NCBI GenBank assembly: GCA_948099385.1
Contig: CANUEZ040000163.1
Span: 5,696,001-5,760,000, forward strand
Direction of reading: 5' to 3'
DNA length: 64,000 nucleotides
Source: Fasciola hepatica
Lineage: Eukaryota > Platyhelminthes > Trematoda > Plagiorchiida > Fasciolidae
Position numbers and translations under genes: made by a program. Positions 1-12,306 of the stretch are shown here, one piece after another (within the stretch, counting starts at the first letter, position 1; each line of letters begins with the position of its first letter). Under the pieces are notes generated by a model. The model saw only the letters and a program-made list of their open reading frames with translations, was not told the origin of the DNA and did not search any database.

Positions 1-66
1 TTTTGTGCAAAGTAAGCAAACGCTGTTCCGATAGATGGAATTCGTTTGTCGCCTCAGCTTTTCCGT

Positions 67-1995
67 ATAGACTGCAGCTCAGATGCAATCAAAGATGTTT
101 TCTACTAAAAGTTACACGACCTCTTACATAAATCAAAACGGGGTGATATCATGATTCTAGCTGGAAACATGAACGCTAGAGTGGGCCGGCCGTCTTTGAA
201 CAAAGCGCATTTGGAAGGCCCTTTTTACCTCGATTGCTTTCCTTCAGAAATACTTGGAATGACTGCAGATTCTGTGTTTACATCACCGTCTGTTTCTTGC
301 CAGTACCAAATTCAGACGTTCTAGTCGCCGGTACACTCCTAGGCGTTAGCCCTGTGCGAGTCAGCAATGGACCCAGATAGACCACGCCTCACTTAGCTAC
401 AAATAGTGGGGTTGCATACAACACTGCCAGTCGTACTAGAGCACTGCCCTTGAGTCTGACCACGCCTTAGTCTGCACAAAGCTGTCTATGTGCTTCAGTG
501 GGTGTGCCGAAGGCAGGATGAAGTAGCAGTTAGACTGCGTAAGTTGTCTGATATGTCTTGCCAGTCAACTTTATGAAACGTTCTAGCTAAAAGCTAGGAT
601 CAGCTCTTCCAAGCAACATCAATCAGCACTGGTCACTGCTTAAGAATGCTTGGTATTCTGTCGGGTTAGTGAGTTGCTGCGTGGCCCATCGTTTCATGAC
701 ACCCTGGATTTCTGCTGAGTCTCTACGTCAATCTTTCCCGGATGATATTGAGCATATTGCTGCACAGCTGACAACAAGACGTGAACTCAAAACAAGTCTT
801 CCCTCCGACAGCTGTTAGAGCACCGGTACACCTTCCAAAGTCGAATAATCGTTGTTTTTCTAGACATTCGTGTGGCCTTTGACTCCCTCGATAGATCTGC
901 ATTGTGGCACTGTTTCTTAAGGAACGGCGTACCTGAGAAGTGTGTGCTGGTCGACATAGAGTTGTACCTTCATGCCTCAGGTCGAGTTTGGGCTTATGGC
1001 TAGCTTCCTCCACTCTTTCGCGTTTCCAGTGGAGTACGACAAGGCAAGACAATATTCCCTTTTCTTCTCAATTTTGCTACAAATGATGTCCTGCAGAACA
1101 CTTTGTGTGATCATCTGACTGGTGGGGTAAAACTCCTCCCAGGGACAGAGTCTTTGACTTGGAGTAAATCGATGATATCGCCCTACTGAGTGACAGTGCA
1201 CAGGCAGTTCAACAGACATTGAGTCTCTTCGGGATTAAGGTATCACAGTACGATATGTACTTCGCGCCTTCAAAGTGCAAAGTACTTGTTCAAGACTGAC
1301 AGGAGCCTGTGCCTGCACTCAGCCTTGGTGGTAATCGGTTAGAGGTAGTCAATAGCTTTAAGGACCTAAGGAGCCTGATCACAGCTGGTGGTGGTGTTGG
1401 GGAGATCCCATCACGAATTGCGAGAGCAAGAGCAGCTTTCGCGAAACTGCTTCATCTGTGGCATCGCCATGACAGCCGGCTTTCTCTCAAGGGAAGGGTG
1501 TACAGTGCCGCAGTTCGCTGTGTTCTTCTTTACGATTGCGAGACCTGGCCCCTCGGCATTGAGGATGCTCGATGACTTTTTGTATTCGACCACCGTTGTC
1601 TCCGAAGCATTATTCGTGTCTGATGGGAACATCGGGTGAGCAATGATTAGGCTCGTCGTCCTGTGTTCGGTCCTGATAGTCGCCCCTTGACAGAGGTAGA
1701 CGCTCTACATAGCCTCCAATAGCTCGGGCACGTTTTGCGAATGCCCGCCCATTGTTTATCTTTTCACGCTCTTTTTGCACGTGCTGGGCAAAACTGGAGG
1801 AAAGGGCGTGGAGGTCAGGTTGTGACTTAGCGCAGGGGCATGAAGAAGTTTTGCTTCAGCTTTGGCTTCGGTTGGTGCTTCCCGCCTCAATGATTGGGGC
1901 CCAAGAGATGAGGACTGCCGTTGGTTATAGACTCTGAGGGGTATGGCTCAGAATCAAATCCGATGGCGCGAATGCCGTATGGCCAATCTATTGAC
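67..1995 (+). pseudogene. RTE-like LINE (non-LTR retrotransposon) ORF, decayed, entering from the left edge
   Basis: Plus-strand remains of an endonuclease/reverse-transcriptase protein, readable only by switching frames. The endonuclease part shows ILAGNMNARVG near 150-187, where the usual Asp of the GDxN motif is Asn, and an SDH motif at 455-463. The reverse transcriptase shows FLDIRVAFDSLDR near 853-895. Its catalytic box reads stop-Ile-Asp-Asp at 1165-1176 in place of Tyr-Ala-Asp-Asp, followed by IALLSD. The thumb region is open at 1309-1575 (LGGNRLEVV, then SRIARARAAFAKL, then CETWPL). The C-terminal tail continues to MAQNRIRWREC near 1942-1975. Such proteins copy their own mRNA into a nicked target. 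Several stops and frameshifts make this copy dead. The RTE clade is my best guess from motif style; CR1-like is possible. The 5' part lies outside the window. Confidence 0.85.
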
Positions 1996-2181
1996 TTCCC
2001 GTTTCTCATCAATAATTGAAAAAATAGACAAAAAGTATCTACAAAACGTTCACTGTGGAAATTTAGAAAAAATTTGCTTTTACTTGTGATTTTCTTGCTA
2101 ACTCCCAATCCCCCGCCCCTCGACTTGGCTATTTGTTTCTGTTGTTGTTGTGTTGGATTCATGCTTGTTCTCAAGCCGGTG

Positions 2182-2183
<2 letters not shown>

Positions 2184-2233
<50 letters not shown>
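2184..2233. repeat. (TA)n microsatellite
   Basis: An uninterrupted alternating TA tract of about 50 bp lies about 190 bp beyond the last recognisable LINE coding sequence. Open frames crossing it that translate as Tyr-Ile repeats are artefacts. Confidence 0.97.
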
Positions 2234-2236
<3 letters not shown>

Positions 2237-5200
2237 GGATGTGCATGTGAACCAGGGTTTAAATACCTGGTGCGTGGAGCAGGAAGAATCTAACCTACAC
2301 ATGTATCACAGAAGACTGAACTGGAAATGAGTCCTCACTGTACTGAACATATGTTTGAACTGATAACATACCAGATCATTCTCCGGACAAGAAGGATCGT
2401 ATTTCGTTTGTTTGCAGCTGTCAAAACATTCACTTATTGCACATTAATACTGATGATGATAATATTATTGATAACAATGCAATAGAGACTGGTGTATAGA
2501 TCTTTTCAAAAATCTGTTTCACCAATCGCATCTTGTTGCTCACAAATTATCGTTCAAATGAGGAAATCCAAGCAGTGAGCTGTTATTCATTTTTATCTGT
2601 TTTAATTCCCTCATCTTCCATGGAACAATCGAGCAACATCTTTGGACGAGGGCCGTGGATCACAGTCAATTGCTCAACAATTGAAATGACTGGAATAGTT
2701 CAATTTCGGATTCTAAGAACAGCTAGGTAGTCAGTTCATCAAGATTCCCGTTCGACTAACAAATATCAGTCAAAATCATTAAAAAGCAACCTAAATTGAT
2801 CGACTCGAGTGTATCACAGTACCTGGTAATCACCGGTCTAACGTGCTGACCAGTCAACCAATGCCAGTTGACGAGACGACCAAAACTCGGAGACAAAACA
2901 TCTCCACACAACACCACGGATGTTGACCCATCTTACAACAATACCGTGTACTCACAATTTCATACTGATATTAAACAATGGGACCACACTCACAAGATGA
3001 ATTCCATTTATCATGCCGGTATCTTATAGTGGAATATTTTGACCAGCAATTGATACCCAGGATGTCACAGCATAGAAAAACAAAACCAGCTTGTAAACTT
3101 TCAACTTTGAAAAAGCTGTTGTGGAACAGATCAACCACTAATGAAATTTATAAGTGGAACAAAGTATTGCCCAGTCAAATACGTTCTCAGCTAAGAGAAC
3201 CCATTTGTGATAATCAATGAAATTTGAACCCATCATAGGTTATTGTTGGATATTTGACTGCGTTTTTCCAGTGGTTATCCAGAGGTGCCACACTTCTGTT
3301 TGTTGAGTTTTGTCTTCAGAGGCTGGGAGATTTTGATAGGCATAGGTATTTTTGCTGACGGTATGGCCGCAACTAGTTCTAGGGAGCATTGTAGCAACCC
3401 GGATAGACTTTCGTATCGCGAGTTACAGGTCCGCGGGCTTCTATTCGACTCCAATGCACATTTGGAATATTTAGGAAGAATCTCTTCTAAACATTCTACA
3501 CTTTTAAACTCATCTGAATTTTAAGGAATTTATCTTGACTTCCTTGTGGTCCAATTTGTCTTTCGTAGTATCATCAATAATGCAAATAATATTTCCTAAA
3601 CTGATTCCAATAAAAATCTAGGAAATAGTGTAATGAAACATTGAGGTGGATCTAGCCCACCTAGTTTTGTCATTTGGAAACTGCGTTGCTTGTCAGTTCA
3701 AATTCGGAGGCCTAGAACAATCCAGACTGCAAAACCAGTCATATTTTTCTACGGTAATTATTATCTCCGTCAGTTTTGCTCACTTGTGTTTTAAGATAAA
3801 ATTTAAAGATTCTGTGGCATGGCCTGATGACAGCTAGCCCTATTCCAGTATTTTCAAATGAAAAATGTATCTCCAAATGTAGGATTGGATTACCAATGCC
3901 AAGTTCTTCAACTCGATTTATTTCCTCCACATCCACATTTCCCATTTGACTCTTATCTTGTCCTACAGGGCGAAAGTTACACAGATTATGCTCTAATCTT
4001 AAGGGATAAATTGTAGCTACCAGACCGTAATCGAATTAAATACTATCAACATTTACATTCTGCTTCACTTTAGTGTGCTCTTCTGTAATTCTTGATTAGC
4101 GATTCGCGCAAACTTACTGCATGCAATGCCAGCGTGATGAGTGACAAAGTCATCCAACTACGTACGTACCATCCCTGTACACCTGGTACCCTTCTTGCAT
4201 TTTCACTCTAATCATTCTTTTGGTTTCCCACTGAGATTCTTGCTAAACTACGGAATCAGGAGCGATCCCACTGATCTGCATCTGTTAACTGTTCAATCCC
4301 AAGGGAAAGCAAGACAAGAAGTTTTGGTATTCCATCTTAGTGTGATTTGTAGATTTGATTATGAAATGACCTGTTATGCAGCATCATAGCTGAAGTCACC
4401 ACTAAAAGACAGGAAAGTGCTGTATAGCTGCTTCACCCTTATAAAGTATCATCAGCAGTGTACGTCCACGGGCAGCTATGTGGACTAGAATCTACTTCTA
4501 CTTTGGTCACCAGTTAGATCCGCACAAGATGGAGATAGCCTTTCACCAAATGCTTACCAGTGCACCCAAACGGACTATCAAAACAACTGTCCAACTCATC
4601 ACGGTTACCGCTATTTGATCGTGTTAACCATGATTCCGATCCTGAGACCAACACCCTAATTCGTATTCGTAATTTTACAAGGGATAAAGATACCGAGGAC
4701 TTCGAATAAACATGGTGCAGATAGGCACAACTGATCAAGACATACTTGTGAATATCCGGCCGTTTTCAGCTGACACCAAAGCAACAATGCGTCTCGTGCA
4801 TGTCGAACCTCACCGGTCTCGTCGGATTCTTTCAACATAATTGTTTGAACCTGTAATGGTTGAAAGTGAGACAGTGTTGGGGAATGACGGAATTTTTGTA
4901 CGGGAAAAATATTGTAGACAAAATACCCACAATAACTAAACTCGTAAAAACTAAATCAAGGAGCATCACAGTGCGTAAAAAAGAACAATTATTTTTACTC
5001 ACTTCAACCACTAGACAGAAAATAGTTTGTTATTTCAAGAACAGAGGATAGATGACATATATATGCTCTGAAGGCAGAAGATTCTATTTGAATTTATTGA
5101 CCATTTGATCGTCGAAATCAGTTGACAGAATGCCTTCGATTCTCTTGAATCTCATCAAAGACAAATGCTCCCCATGTTGAGTCTTACACGTGAAGTTCCC

Positions 5201-6470
5201 CGATTCGTTGGTCACTCCCCCTTTCAGCAGCCTTCCAATGGGTCCGGATCCCTTCCCTAAATATGTAAATTCACTTGATGATAAATGAAAGTGAGGCTTT
5301 TGTTTTTAATGAAAAAAGCTGACTTTAGTCGATACCTCCACTGAAACAAAAAGACTTCATATGAATCAAAATTTCTCCTTAGGCTTATGGTCAAGTTTGC
5401 TTTCTCCCCAACAGTTCAGCTCCCGTCTATCTTGTACAGTGCGCTTCTTACTAAACATGAAAGAATACATAGTGTTTGGGAACATAAGTGCGATTTCCTA
5501 ATGGGATTCATGAGACTAATGGTCCTTGTTATACTGGTTTAAAAGACAACATGCATGCAGCGTGATTCTGGAGAAGGGTAAAAGGTTGTTGAAGGGGAAC
5601 TGGCTGGGGAGAACTTGTAAGTGAGAACTACCTAGAAACTGCTCACTTCCTTCAAGGCAACGACTCCGGTTGCACGAGACTTCTTTGTCTGTGAAATGCT
5701 GACTTCCGTTTCGGATTCTATGGATTTGGTCGTCATGTACGACCCCGAGCATAGTTTTGCTGTGGATTCTGTGAATCGCTACAGCTGGTTTGAAAACTCT
5801 GATTGGATCACCATGTCAACTCACATTTTCAACCACGTGTTACAACATTGTGCTGCATTAAGTCCGGGTGAGAGAACATGTTTTGCTATCCTTTTGGTCA
5901 TGTATCTGTGCGTGAGTACAATCTACCCAACGAGAGCACGCACCTGATGAGGACCAGCTAATTGAGACTTGTGTAACCAACCTATTGTTGGACTGCTGAA
6001 GAGCGGATAACCTGATATTTGGTGAGACTCGGGGATGTGAGGCACCGAGAGATGCCCCATGGGTCTCAGACAAACTTTATTCCAGCATTTCCATAGCTTA
6101 ATCAACCGTGGATATCAAATTTGATTGATTACCAACTCGAATGACGGATATCATTAGACATTTTACAGCTGAAATGAGTACAGCATTTAAACTATTAGGA
6201 CCATGATCTCACAAGTCAATCCTAGTGTACATTCTTTTTTCTCCGCCCTCAGGGCGAATATACCCACATGTCATTCACGCCTAACTGGAATGAGTACCAT
6301 ATGGGGAACATGGCGGGTACATTAAAGATCCTAAAGCAATGGGCAGAGATGTGGCGGACGAAAATAATTCACAGATTTTCATTGCTAAGTCCATTGCTCC
6401 TTGCCATGATTTACCGAGCCGTATCAATGCCTAACTAGCCATTGGGACCTATGATGATTAGAAGCAAGGA
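2234..6470. other. no recognisable gene
   Basis: AT-rich sequence with short open frames only (up to 83 codons), none with a motif I recognise. A frame at 5696-5947 and antisense frames at 5858-6105 overlap a stretch with slightly higher GC that could be an unplaced repeat, but no second copy was seen in the window. Confidence 0.6.
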
Positions 6471-6475
6471 TGAAA

Positions 6476-6545
6476 CAGCTGTGCAGTGCTTTCGTGGTTT
6501 TCAGTGGTTTGTTCAGCTTTGGTTCTGTGAAACGAATCATATTAG
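6476..6545 (+). repeat. SINE family B, 3'-end fragment
   Basis: About 70 bp resembling the 3' end of the tRNA-derived repeat described at 27790-28060. The shared signature is CAGTGCTTTCGTGGTTTTC, a short AT-rich stretch, then GAATCAT. Closest matches in the window are at 57360-57480 and 59690-59757. No tRNA-like head remains. The call rests on by-eye alignment. Confidence 0.4.
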
Positions 6546-6985
6546 GTGAAATTTAGTCTCCCACTAATCATGTATATATGATTTCCCTCCTTTGCGTATG
6601 CGCAGTAAACACTGAGTCCCTCGAGCATTTCTATTGGATTCAAGCTTTGTCCACATGGATCACGACCAAACACACATATTAGGTCATATTTCTAATAATT
6701 TTACCCTGGAAAACGATCTTGTAACTCCCAATAAAGTATACTGTGTACTATTTCTTACCCATCAGAAAAATTATTCCAGAAGTACTGCTGATAGCCCTTA
6801 GTAAGTATGACTAGGATTCATATAGGCTAAGATCATTCCATAAGGATAGGATTCGAAACCCGTTGGCATTGAAACGGTCGAACTACCGGGTTAGGTCTTG
6901 ATGCTTAGAAAATCGTACAACAGTTATACAATGTTTGCAGTATCTACGCAATGAGCTATTCATGGCCGGCTTAACATGCAGCATG
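6546..6985. other. no recognisable feature
   Basis: Nothing identified. A GGATTCGAAACC-like motif at about 6849 recalls a tRNA B box but has no convincing partner A box. Confidence 0.5.
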
Positions 6986-6989
6986 AAAA

Positions 6990-7115
6990 TTCAACTGATC
7001 CTTCCTGGGAATCACAAACCGTAGTGCACATGTACAGAGTCCCCGTCGGGACTCGAACGAAGGTGAACTATTGTGAATCAAACACAAGTCTGATTGTAGA
7101 GTATTCGTTTCATCA
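6990..7115 (-). repeat. SINE family B, degraded copy
   Basis: On the minus strand this reads GTGTTTGATTCACAATAG, then a B-box-like GTTCGAGTCCC, then TGTGCACTACGG and GATTCCCAGG. The order and spacing match the family copies at 23660-23880, 27790-28060 and 45665-45765. The plus-strand frame of 137 codons at 6976-7389 runs through this repeat and is therefore suspect as a gene. Confidence 0.5.
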
Positions 7116-7119
7116 ACAT

Positions 7120-8600
7120 TCACCTCGAGCCCAAGCTCTATTTGGAGAGCGACTGATGTGCACTGCATTTTTATTCCTAACGAGCCCTACAGTGGTCCCA
7201 TCTCTTTCCACTTTGCACAGAGCACTGAAATGGCATAAGAGAATAATTTATAATTATAGTAAGTTTCCTTTTATTCATAATGAGCAGTACAGATTAGATC
7301 TAAGGACAGAACTCGTTACACAGGAGTACGAGGTCCTTCCCCCTACTGATGATGTCAACCCAACAGGTGACGAAAAATTCGCTCAGTGAGCGTGAACTTT
7401 AGAATTGTCTTGAACCGTCTACTTGGGTGCATTTTCACTGAGCCTTAACTGGGATTTGTTAAGAACCAACATGCAGAACTCCTTATTCCACGCGGAGACT
7501 ATCAGTCTAGGCAAATATCATATAGCTTTCAGTGGAATATTTTAGATATTTTTAGATTTTTGCTAATTTTTTTCGGTCAGTTCCTCTCGTTTTATATCGT
7601 GAATTCCGGGTTCGTATAATCAGAAGAGGAAAAAAGTAACGAAAATGACTTCTGCCGGAATAATGCAACGGTTTGAACTTTGGCGTTATTCAAAGATTAA
7701 TTTTCCAGGAGAATAGCAAAAACACAAGATACCTCACTTAAATCTCGTAAGTACAACAACTCTCAGATGTCAAGTTTCACCTGGCACTTAATAGTTTATC
7801 GGTACAGTATGGATCGAATTAGCGGAAGAAACGACCAAAAGAGGTGATTATTGTTCATCTATGATTGGTCAATTAGTTTGTCTCGGAGATCCAAAGTGCA
7901 AACTGTTAAACGCTTGAGTTTGACAGATGATGCTTATTCATAAACCTACACATCGGTTTATTCACGTGATTCCTGTGAAGGAATATTTTCACTGGTCCTA
8001 ATAATTTGAAAATAGTATCAAAGAAATTTTGCAACAGTGAGGTGCTTTTACCAGGATAGTTTGTAGCTGACATACTGATTTGTTTCGAAATGCATAGTCA
8101 GTAATACCAAAACCTGCAAAAGAATTTTCCATTTAAGATGCGGTTCGAACAACGGATACAGAACGAACCAAGCATGTGTAGAGCATGGCTACGATGTAAC
8201 TCTTGTAAAAAAGTCCGTTCCGGTTAAAGGCTGGTACGAGCTGTGCATAGTGCATTTGAATAACTGACCAAAAATGATATTCTGCATGCTTCCCTCTTTT
8301 CCTCGTTTGCGTATTTTTTTTGCCTAACTGGAAGGTGAATGGAGAATCTCGAAATACGTCGTGTGATTCGGATGATGAGGATTATTCGGACAAGGGTATT
8401 TTGATGATAAAATTGAGTGGCACATTGACACTAATTTTTTTGAATGATTTAGTTGAACTGTTTGCCTGGAGGAACCGGAGTTGTGTCAGTCATCGATATA
8501 TCTTATATACTGGAATAAAAATAATTCGGACCGAAACGGCAACTTTATCATTGTGATATCTTAATTGTTTTTCGTTTCCTCAAGGTTTCAAAGCATATTT
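7120..8600. other. no recognisable gene
   Basis: AT-rich sequence with no domain-bearing frame, RNA gene or clear repeat. Confidence 0.6.
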
Positions 8601-8603
8601 TCC

Positions 8604-9067
8604 CTGGCTGACCGTCTGTTGGACTCGGCCTATCGTACACAAATCTCAGTTCATCTTATCAATCTCTCATCCCGTGATGAAAACCTGGTTTGGTGGGAGA
8701 AATTCGCTTGGAGTTAACGGGGCAGTGACCATGTCTCAATTCGAAGCTGTCGGGCATTGTGGGTTGCCATAAAGGATCACATCTGAACAACCTGAGTCTG
8801 TGTTTCGGATCGGCCCAGATGGGAGCGGGGTGGTGCAGTGGTAGCACACACACCTTCGAGGTGAAAGGCCCCGGGTTCAAACCCTGGGTGTGGCGGAGGA
8901 TATGCACCACTGATGAGCTCTAACAAGAGGGAAACTCGAATGTGGTGCTTCCGAATGCAGGGTTGATCGGATGATCTTATGTTTGTGCGTGAAATATGGA
9001 GTCCAAAGGACAGTCAACCAAGCAACAAGTATCACCAATCCGTCACACTACCCGCAAGTAATTGCGA
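8604..9067 (+). mobile_element. tRNA-derived SINE with inverted 3' arms, copy A
   Basis: The core is tRNA-like, with A-box-like TGGTGCAGTGG at 8831-8841 and B box GGTTCAAACCC at 8874-8884. After it comes a 3' segment (8902-9030) containing CTGATGAGCTC and ending with AGTCCAAAGGACAG. An inverted, shortened relative of that same 3' segment starts the element (8604-8662: GACCG, TTGGACTC, ACACAAATCTCAG, ATCAA). The architecture is inverted arm, core, arm. The right end runs on to GCAAGTAATTGCGAT, as in copy B. A minus-strand open frame through the tRNA part is an artefact. No clear target duplication was found; ATATTT at 8595-8600 and 9082-9087 is too short to trust. Confidence 0.75.
8831..8884 (+). 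promoter_or_regulatory. internal RNA polymerase III promoter (A and B boxes) of SINE copy A
   Basis: The A-box-like TGGTGCAGTGG and the B box GGTTCAAACCC are separated by 32 bases, as in a tRNA gene. The same two boxes occur unchanged in copy B on the other strand. Activity is inferred from the tRNA-like layout only. Confidence 0.6.
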
Positions 9068-9069
9068 TA

Positions 9070-12000
9070 TGCACATACTCTATATTTGTGTAATAGTTCA
9101 GGCAAAAGAGCACACTTCCTTACCTTGGGTATTCCACTCCACCATCATAAGTACTAACATCCGTAGCTCCGGTACTTCCGGTGCAGATTCAAATGAAGTT
9201 ACAATAACCCAGACATTGATGCGTGTTCTCAATTCTCCTTTATCATGTGGTGTCAAGTGGTATCAACATCTGTCATTTTGGAGGTACGACAACTGAATTT
9301 CGGAACCAATGCCGATCACCTTTGCAATATGAAGCAATCCACTATTTCCAGGATGGTGGGAATCAATCAGGCCCGATCTATGGAGACCTTATACTATTCT
9401 TCACTCCGTGTCTCCGGATCGGGTGGCCGGTTATCCCTTACAATACAACAAGCTTTTGAGTCCGTGGTGCGTACCACTTCCATAGCAGTCGTATTCGAGA
9501 GTGGGATAGAGCAAAACATGCTAAATCATCTAAGCACTTTTTGCGTGCTACAATAAAGTGTATGCAACGAATTGTGGAATTTGCTTCCTTCAATACGTTT
9601 TACAGTCACTTTCTCAGTAGATTGTATTTCTCTCAAAATGGTTTTTTCTTGCACCTTTAAAAATCTAATTTGGCAACAAATTCTTTCTTGTTTTTGATTT
9701 CAAAATAAGCATTCGTATAAGTTTCTGTCTAATTAATTGAAACAACCACACTCAGCTGTAATTTCATTTGTTATATGAAAAATTCTTCTTTTGTGGCTAA
9801 TAGAATTTGTATTTGTTGGTCTTCTGGAAAACAAGCGCAATGCAACAATCAGTTTATGTAAGTGGAAACTTCCACATAATAATCTGGATTCTGAAAGTAA
9901 GGGTGCTGAACAGCGGTCCCAACTATTTCGGATAGGAACATCATTTCGCATCGATTTGAATCGACGAAATCGGGAGCCTAAGTTCGATTGCTGAACAAAG
10001 AAATACTGGTCGGTACAAAGTAACAACTTCTTATCATTCACTTGAAAAAACAATAGTCTTGGTACTGAGACCTGGAGGAAAGAGCCACGCCAGGTCACAG
10101 GTTGATTACTACGAACCACTTGCTCATCCAGGATAACATTTGCGTTGCAAAAAATATATCCACTACGAAAACCAAACAACACTTTACTGGAAAACAGTTT
10201 CAAGATAATTTTAAGAGGAAGCTGATAAACTGTAGGACTTGTTATATCTGAATTGAGGTTAGTCTTGGGGCAGAAATTCTAGAGATTCTCAGTATGATTT
10301 ATTGCTATCACCTGTCCGATTATTCTGCAACCCCTGTATATCCCCGTGTTTGTATATTCCGTATGGTTTTGGAGTATCCAGTTGAGGCGCCTTTCTTTCC
10401 TCTTGTTTGAAAAGTTATATATCACTGGAAGATGAACAAAACTGAACAGATTGTTTTTCCCCTACAGAAAGTTGTTTCATGGGGATTACTCAATAACCTT
10501 ACTGAGTGCAGTACACGTGGGCTTCTTCGTCGAATTTTGAAACAAACGTTCTGTACTATACCGGGATGCATTAAAAAATCCGAAAGCCTGACTGAGAGTT
10601 TTCGTTAAATATTTACTGTTATGCATTTCCACGTATAACCACAATTTAGAGAGCATTGGAGCTGTGGATAATGGGAGTAACCCACTGGTAATACCAAGTG
10701 GCCCGAAGCTGTCATTTGAACATCTACCCCTCTGCCGACAAACAATTACTCTTTAGAATACAAATGGGGTATTTCAGACAAAGAGAAAAGATTTCGTAGG
10801 GTTGTATCTGTAATAGACCTTAAATGTTATCGCTCCGAATGTGCTGTTCTTTGCCGTATCAGAAAAATCCAATTGCCAAAATGTGACAATTGGACTGGAG
10901 TAAAAAGGTCAATTTGTTCCTCCATGTAACCCAAAAAACTAGAACTTACTAACGGAATGATTGCCGAAAGTTCAATACTCAAGGGATGAGTGAAATTGCG
11001 TCTTTGAACTCGTTTTGAGGGTTAGCAAATTACTCAATTTGTTTTCCTTCCCACTTGTAGAAATTTGACTACTGGTTGTGATGTTCGGTTAGCTCATATA
11101 ATTGGTAGGTGTGAGTTTGGTAGACAGACATGTATACTGTAAATTAAAAAAAATTATCCTATTATCCGATTACTACAAGCCAGAGATGCGTGTTCAAACA
11201 ATGCGAACTGTCCGTCGCAGGTCAGGTGTATCTTAAATTTGAACGAAGTTCGACAGTTTCTTCCAACTGAGATTCCTGGAATTCTCTGAACCGTCGGAAT
11301 AATCGATTAGATGAAAGACTTGGTTTCCATTAAATCCTGTCAAATGAAACCCTTCCCAATCCACAAAATAAATACATGATCTGATTTATACCACGATCAA
11401 TGAAAAAGCTTCTATCACCTTTGAAATTTTCCTGTCTATCCGAATAGGATAGAACAATCATCTAGAATCTAATGTCATTTTTATTGTTTTGAGTATTTGG
11501 ACAGACATATAAAATTGTTCTGCCGTAATGTACATGAGCTGGCTAGGGTACATAGTTTTCTCACGGGTTAAACATCCAACTGTGATCCATCTCGCCGAAT
11601 AATCTTATTCTCAAATGAGCTTTCATATACCAGAAGATCACTCATCGGTTTGCTCAATTTGGCTAACTTTCAGTTGAGTCGTTCAGATCTCAAGTGAGTT
11701 ATGCATCACAGGCACATAGTTCCAGCTTTTATGCTCTGAGCGGAGATGATTCATAAAAAACATATCATAGTTCTGAATATCCTACAGCAATCAACTTACA
11801 CAGTACATGGGCTCTCGTCTGACGATACTAAAACTCATCGTGCTCAATGAAACCCTACTGACTTGCTGGTAGTATTTGCTTGTACAAAGCAGAAATCATA
11901 TCTCAAATAAAGGAGATAATCAAGGTCCCACTAGTCATCAGCTTACAAGGGACTGGGCATTGGAACATGTCAAAGCACCGGATATATGGATTTATGTGAA

Positions 12001-12295
12001 CATCATACTCTTTTTTACTGTATCCTTGTATTGATATTCCGAATGCTTTTTTGTACACATTCATTTCACACATCCTGAAGACAGCCATTATTTATTCATG
12101 TGACGTCCACCATGATTGGTGGTATGTTGATTTGTCGTTCGAATCTTTATCGATCATGAGCTATTGAGGTCTCCTAATGTGATTCTTCACTCGCATTCTC
12201 ATTCAATTTTAATGAGAGTTGTTTCTCCCTGATTTATAAGTCCCTGATGGAATGGGTGTATAAGTACCACTTTTTTCCAAATAATTATTTGACAC
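9070..12295. other. no recognisable gene; contains the longest open frame of the window
   Basis: The longest open frame of the window lies on the minus strand at 10203-9733 (156 codons, opening at TTG, possible splice acceptor TTTTCCAG just inside). It is Phe- and Ser-rich with no motif I recognise. Overlapping plus-strand frames at 9223-9556 are likewise unidentified. Length alone does not exceed chance by much, so no CDS is called. Confidence 0.5.
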
Positions 12296-12306
12296 AAATG
12301 AGGTTG
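12296..12306 (+). repeat. left target-site duplication of SINE copy B
   Basis: AAATGAGGTTG here is repeated exactly at 12839-12849, directly flanking the inverted-arm SINE. Copies of 11 bp fit LINE-driven retrotransposition. Confidence 0.7.

Noticed and set aside
723..1219. Minus-strand frames of 80-109 codons
   Set aside because: They are antisense to the LINE reverse transcriptase, whose plus-strand motifs are clear.
1887..2330. Open frames with Tyr-Ile repeats on both strands
   Set aside because: They are translations of the (TA)n tract at 2184-2233; the same applies to the frame at 39557-39811.
6976..7389. 137-codon plus-strand frame
   Set aside because: It runs through a degraded SINE family B copy, and one frame of this length is expected by chance.
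8659..8910. Minus-strand frame of 83 codons, with a close counterpart at 12418-12606
   Set aside because: Both lie over the tRNA-like SINE core; the proteins agree only because the DNA does.
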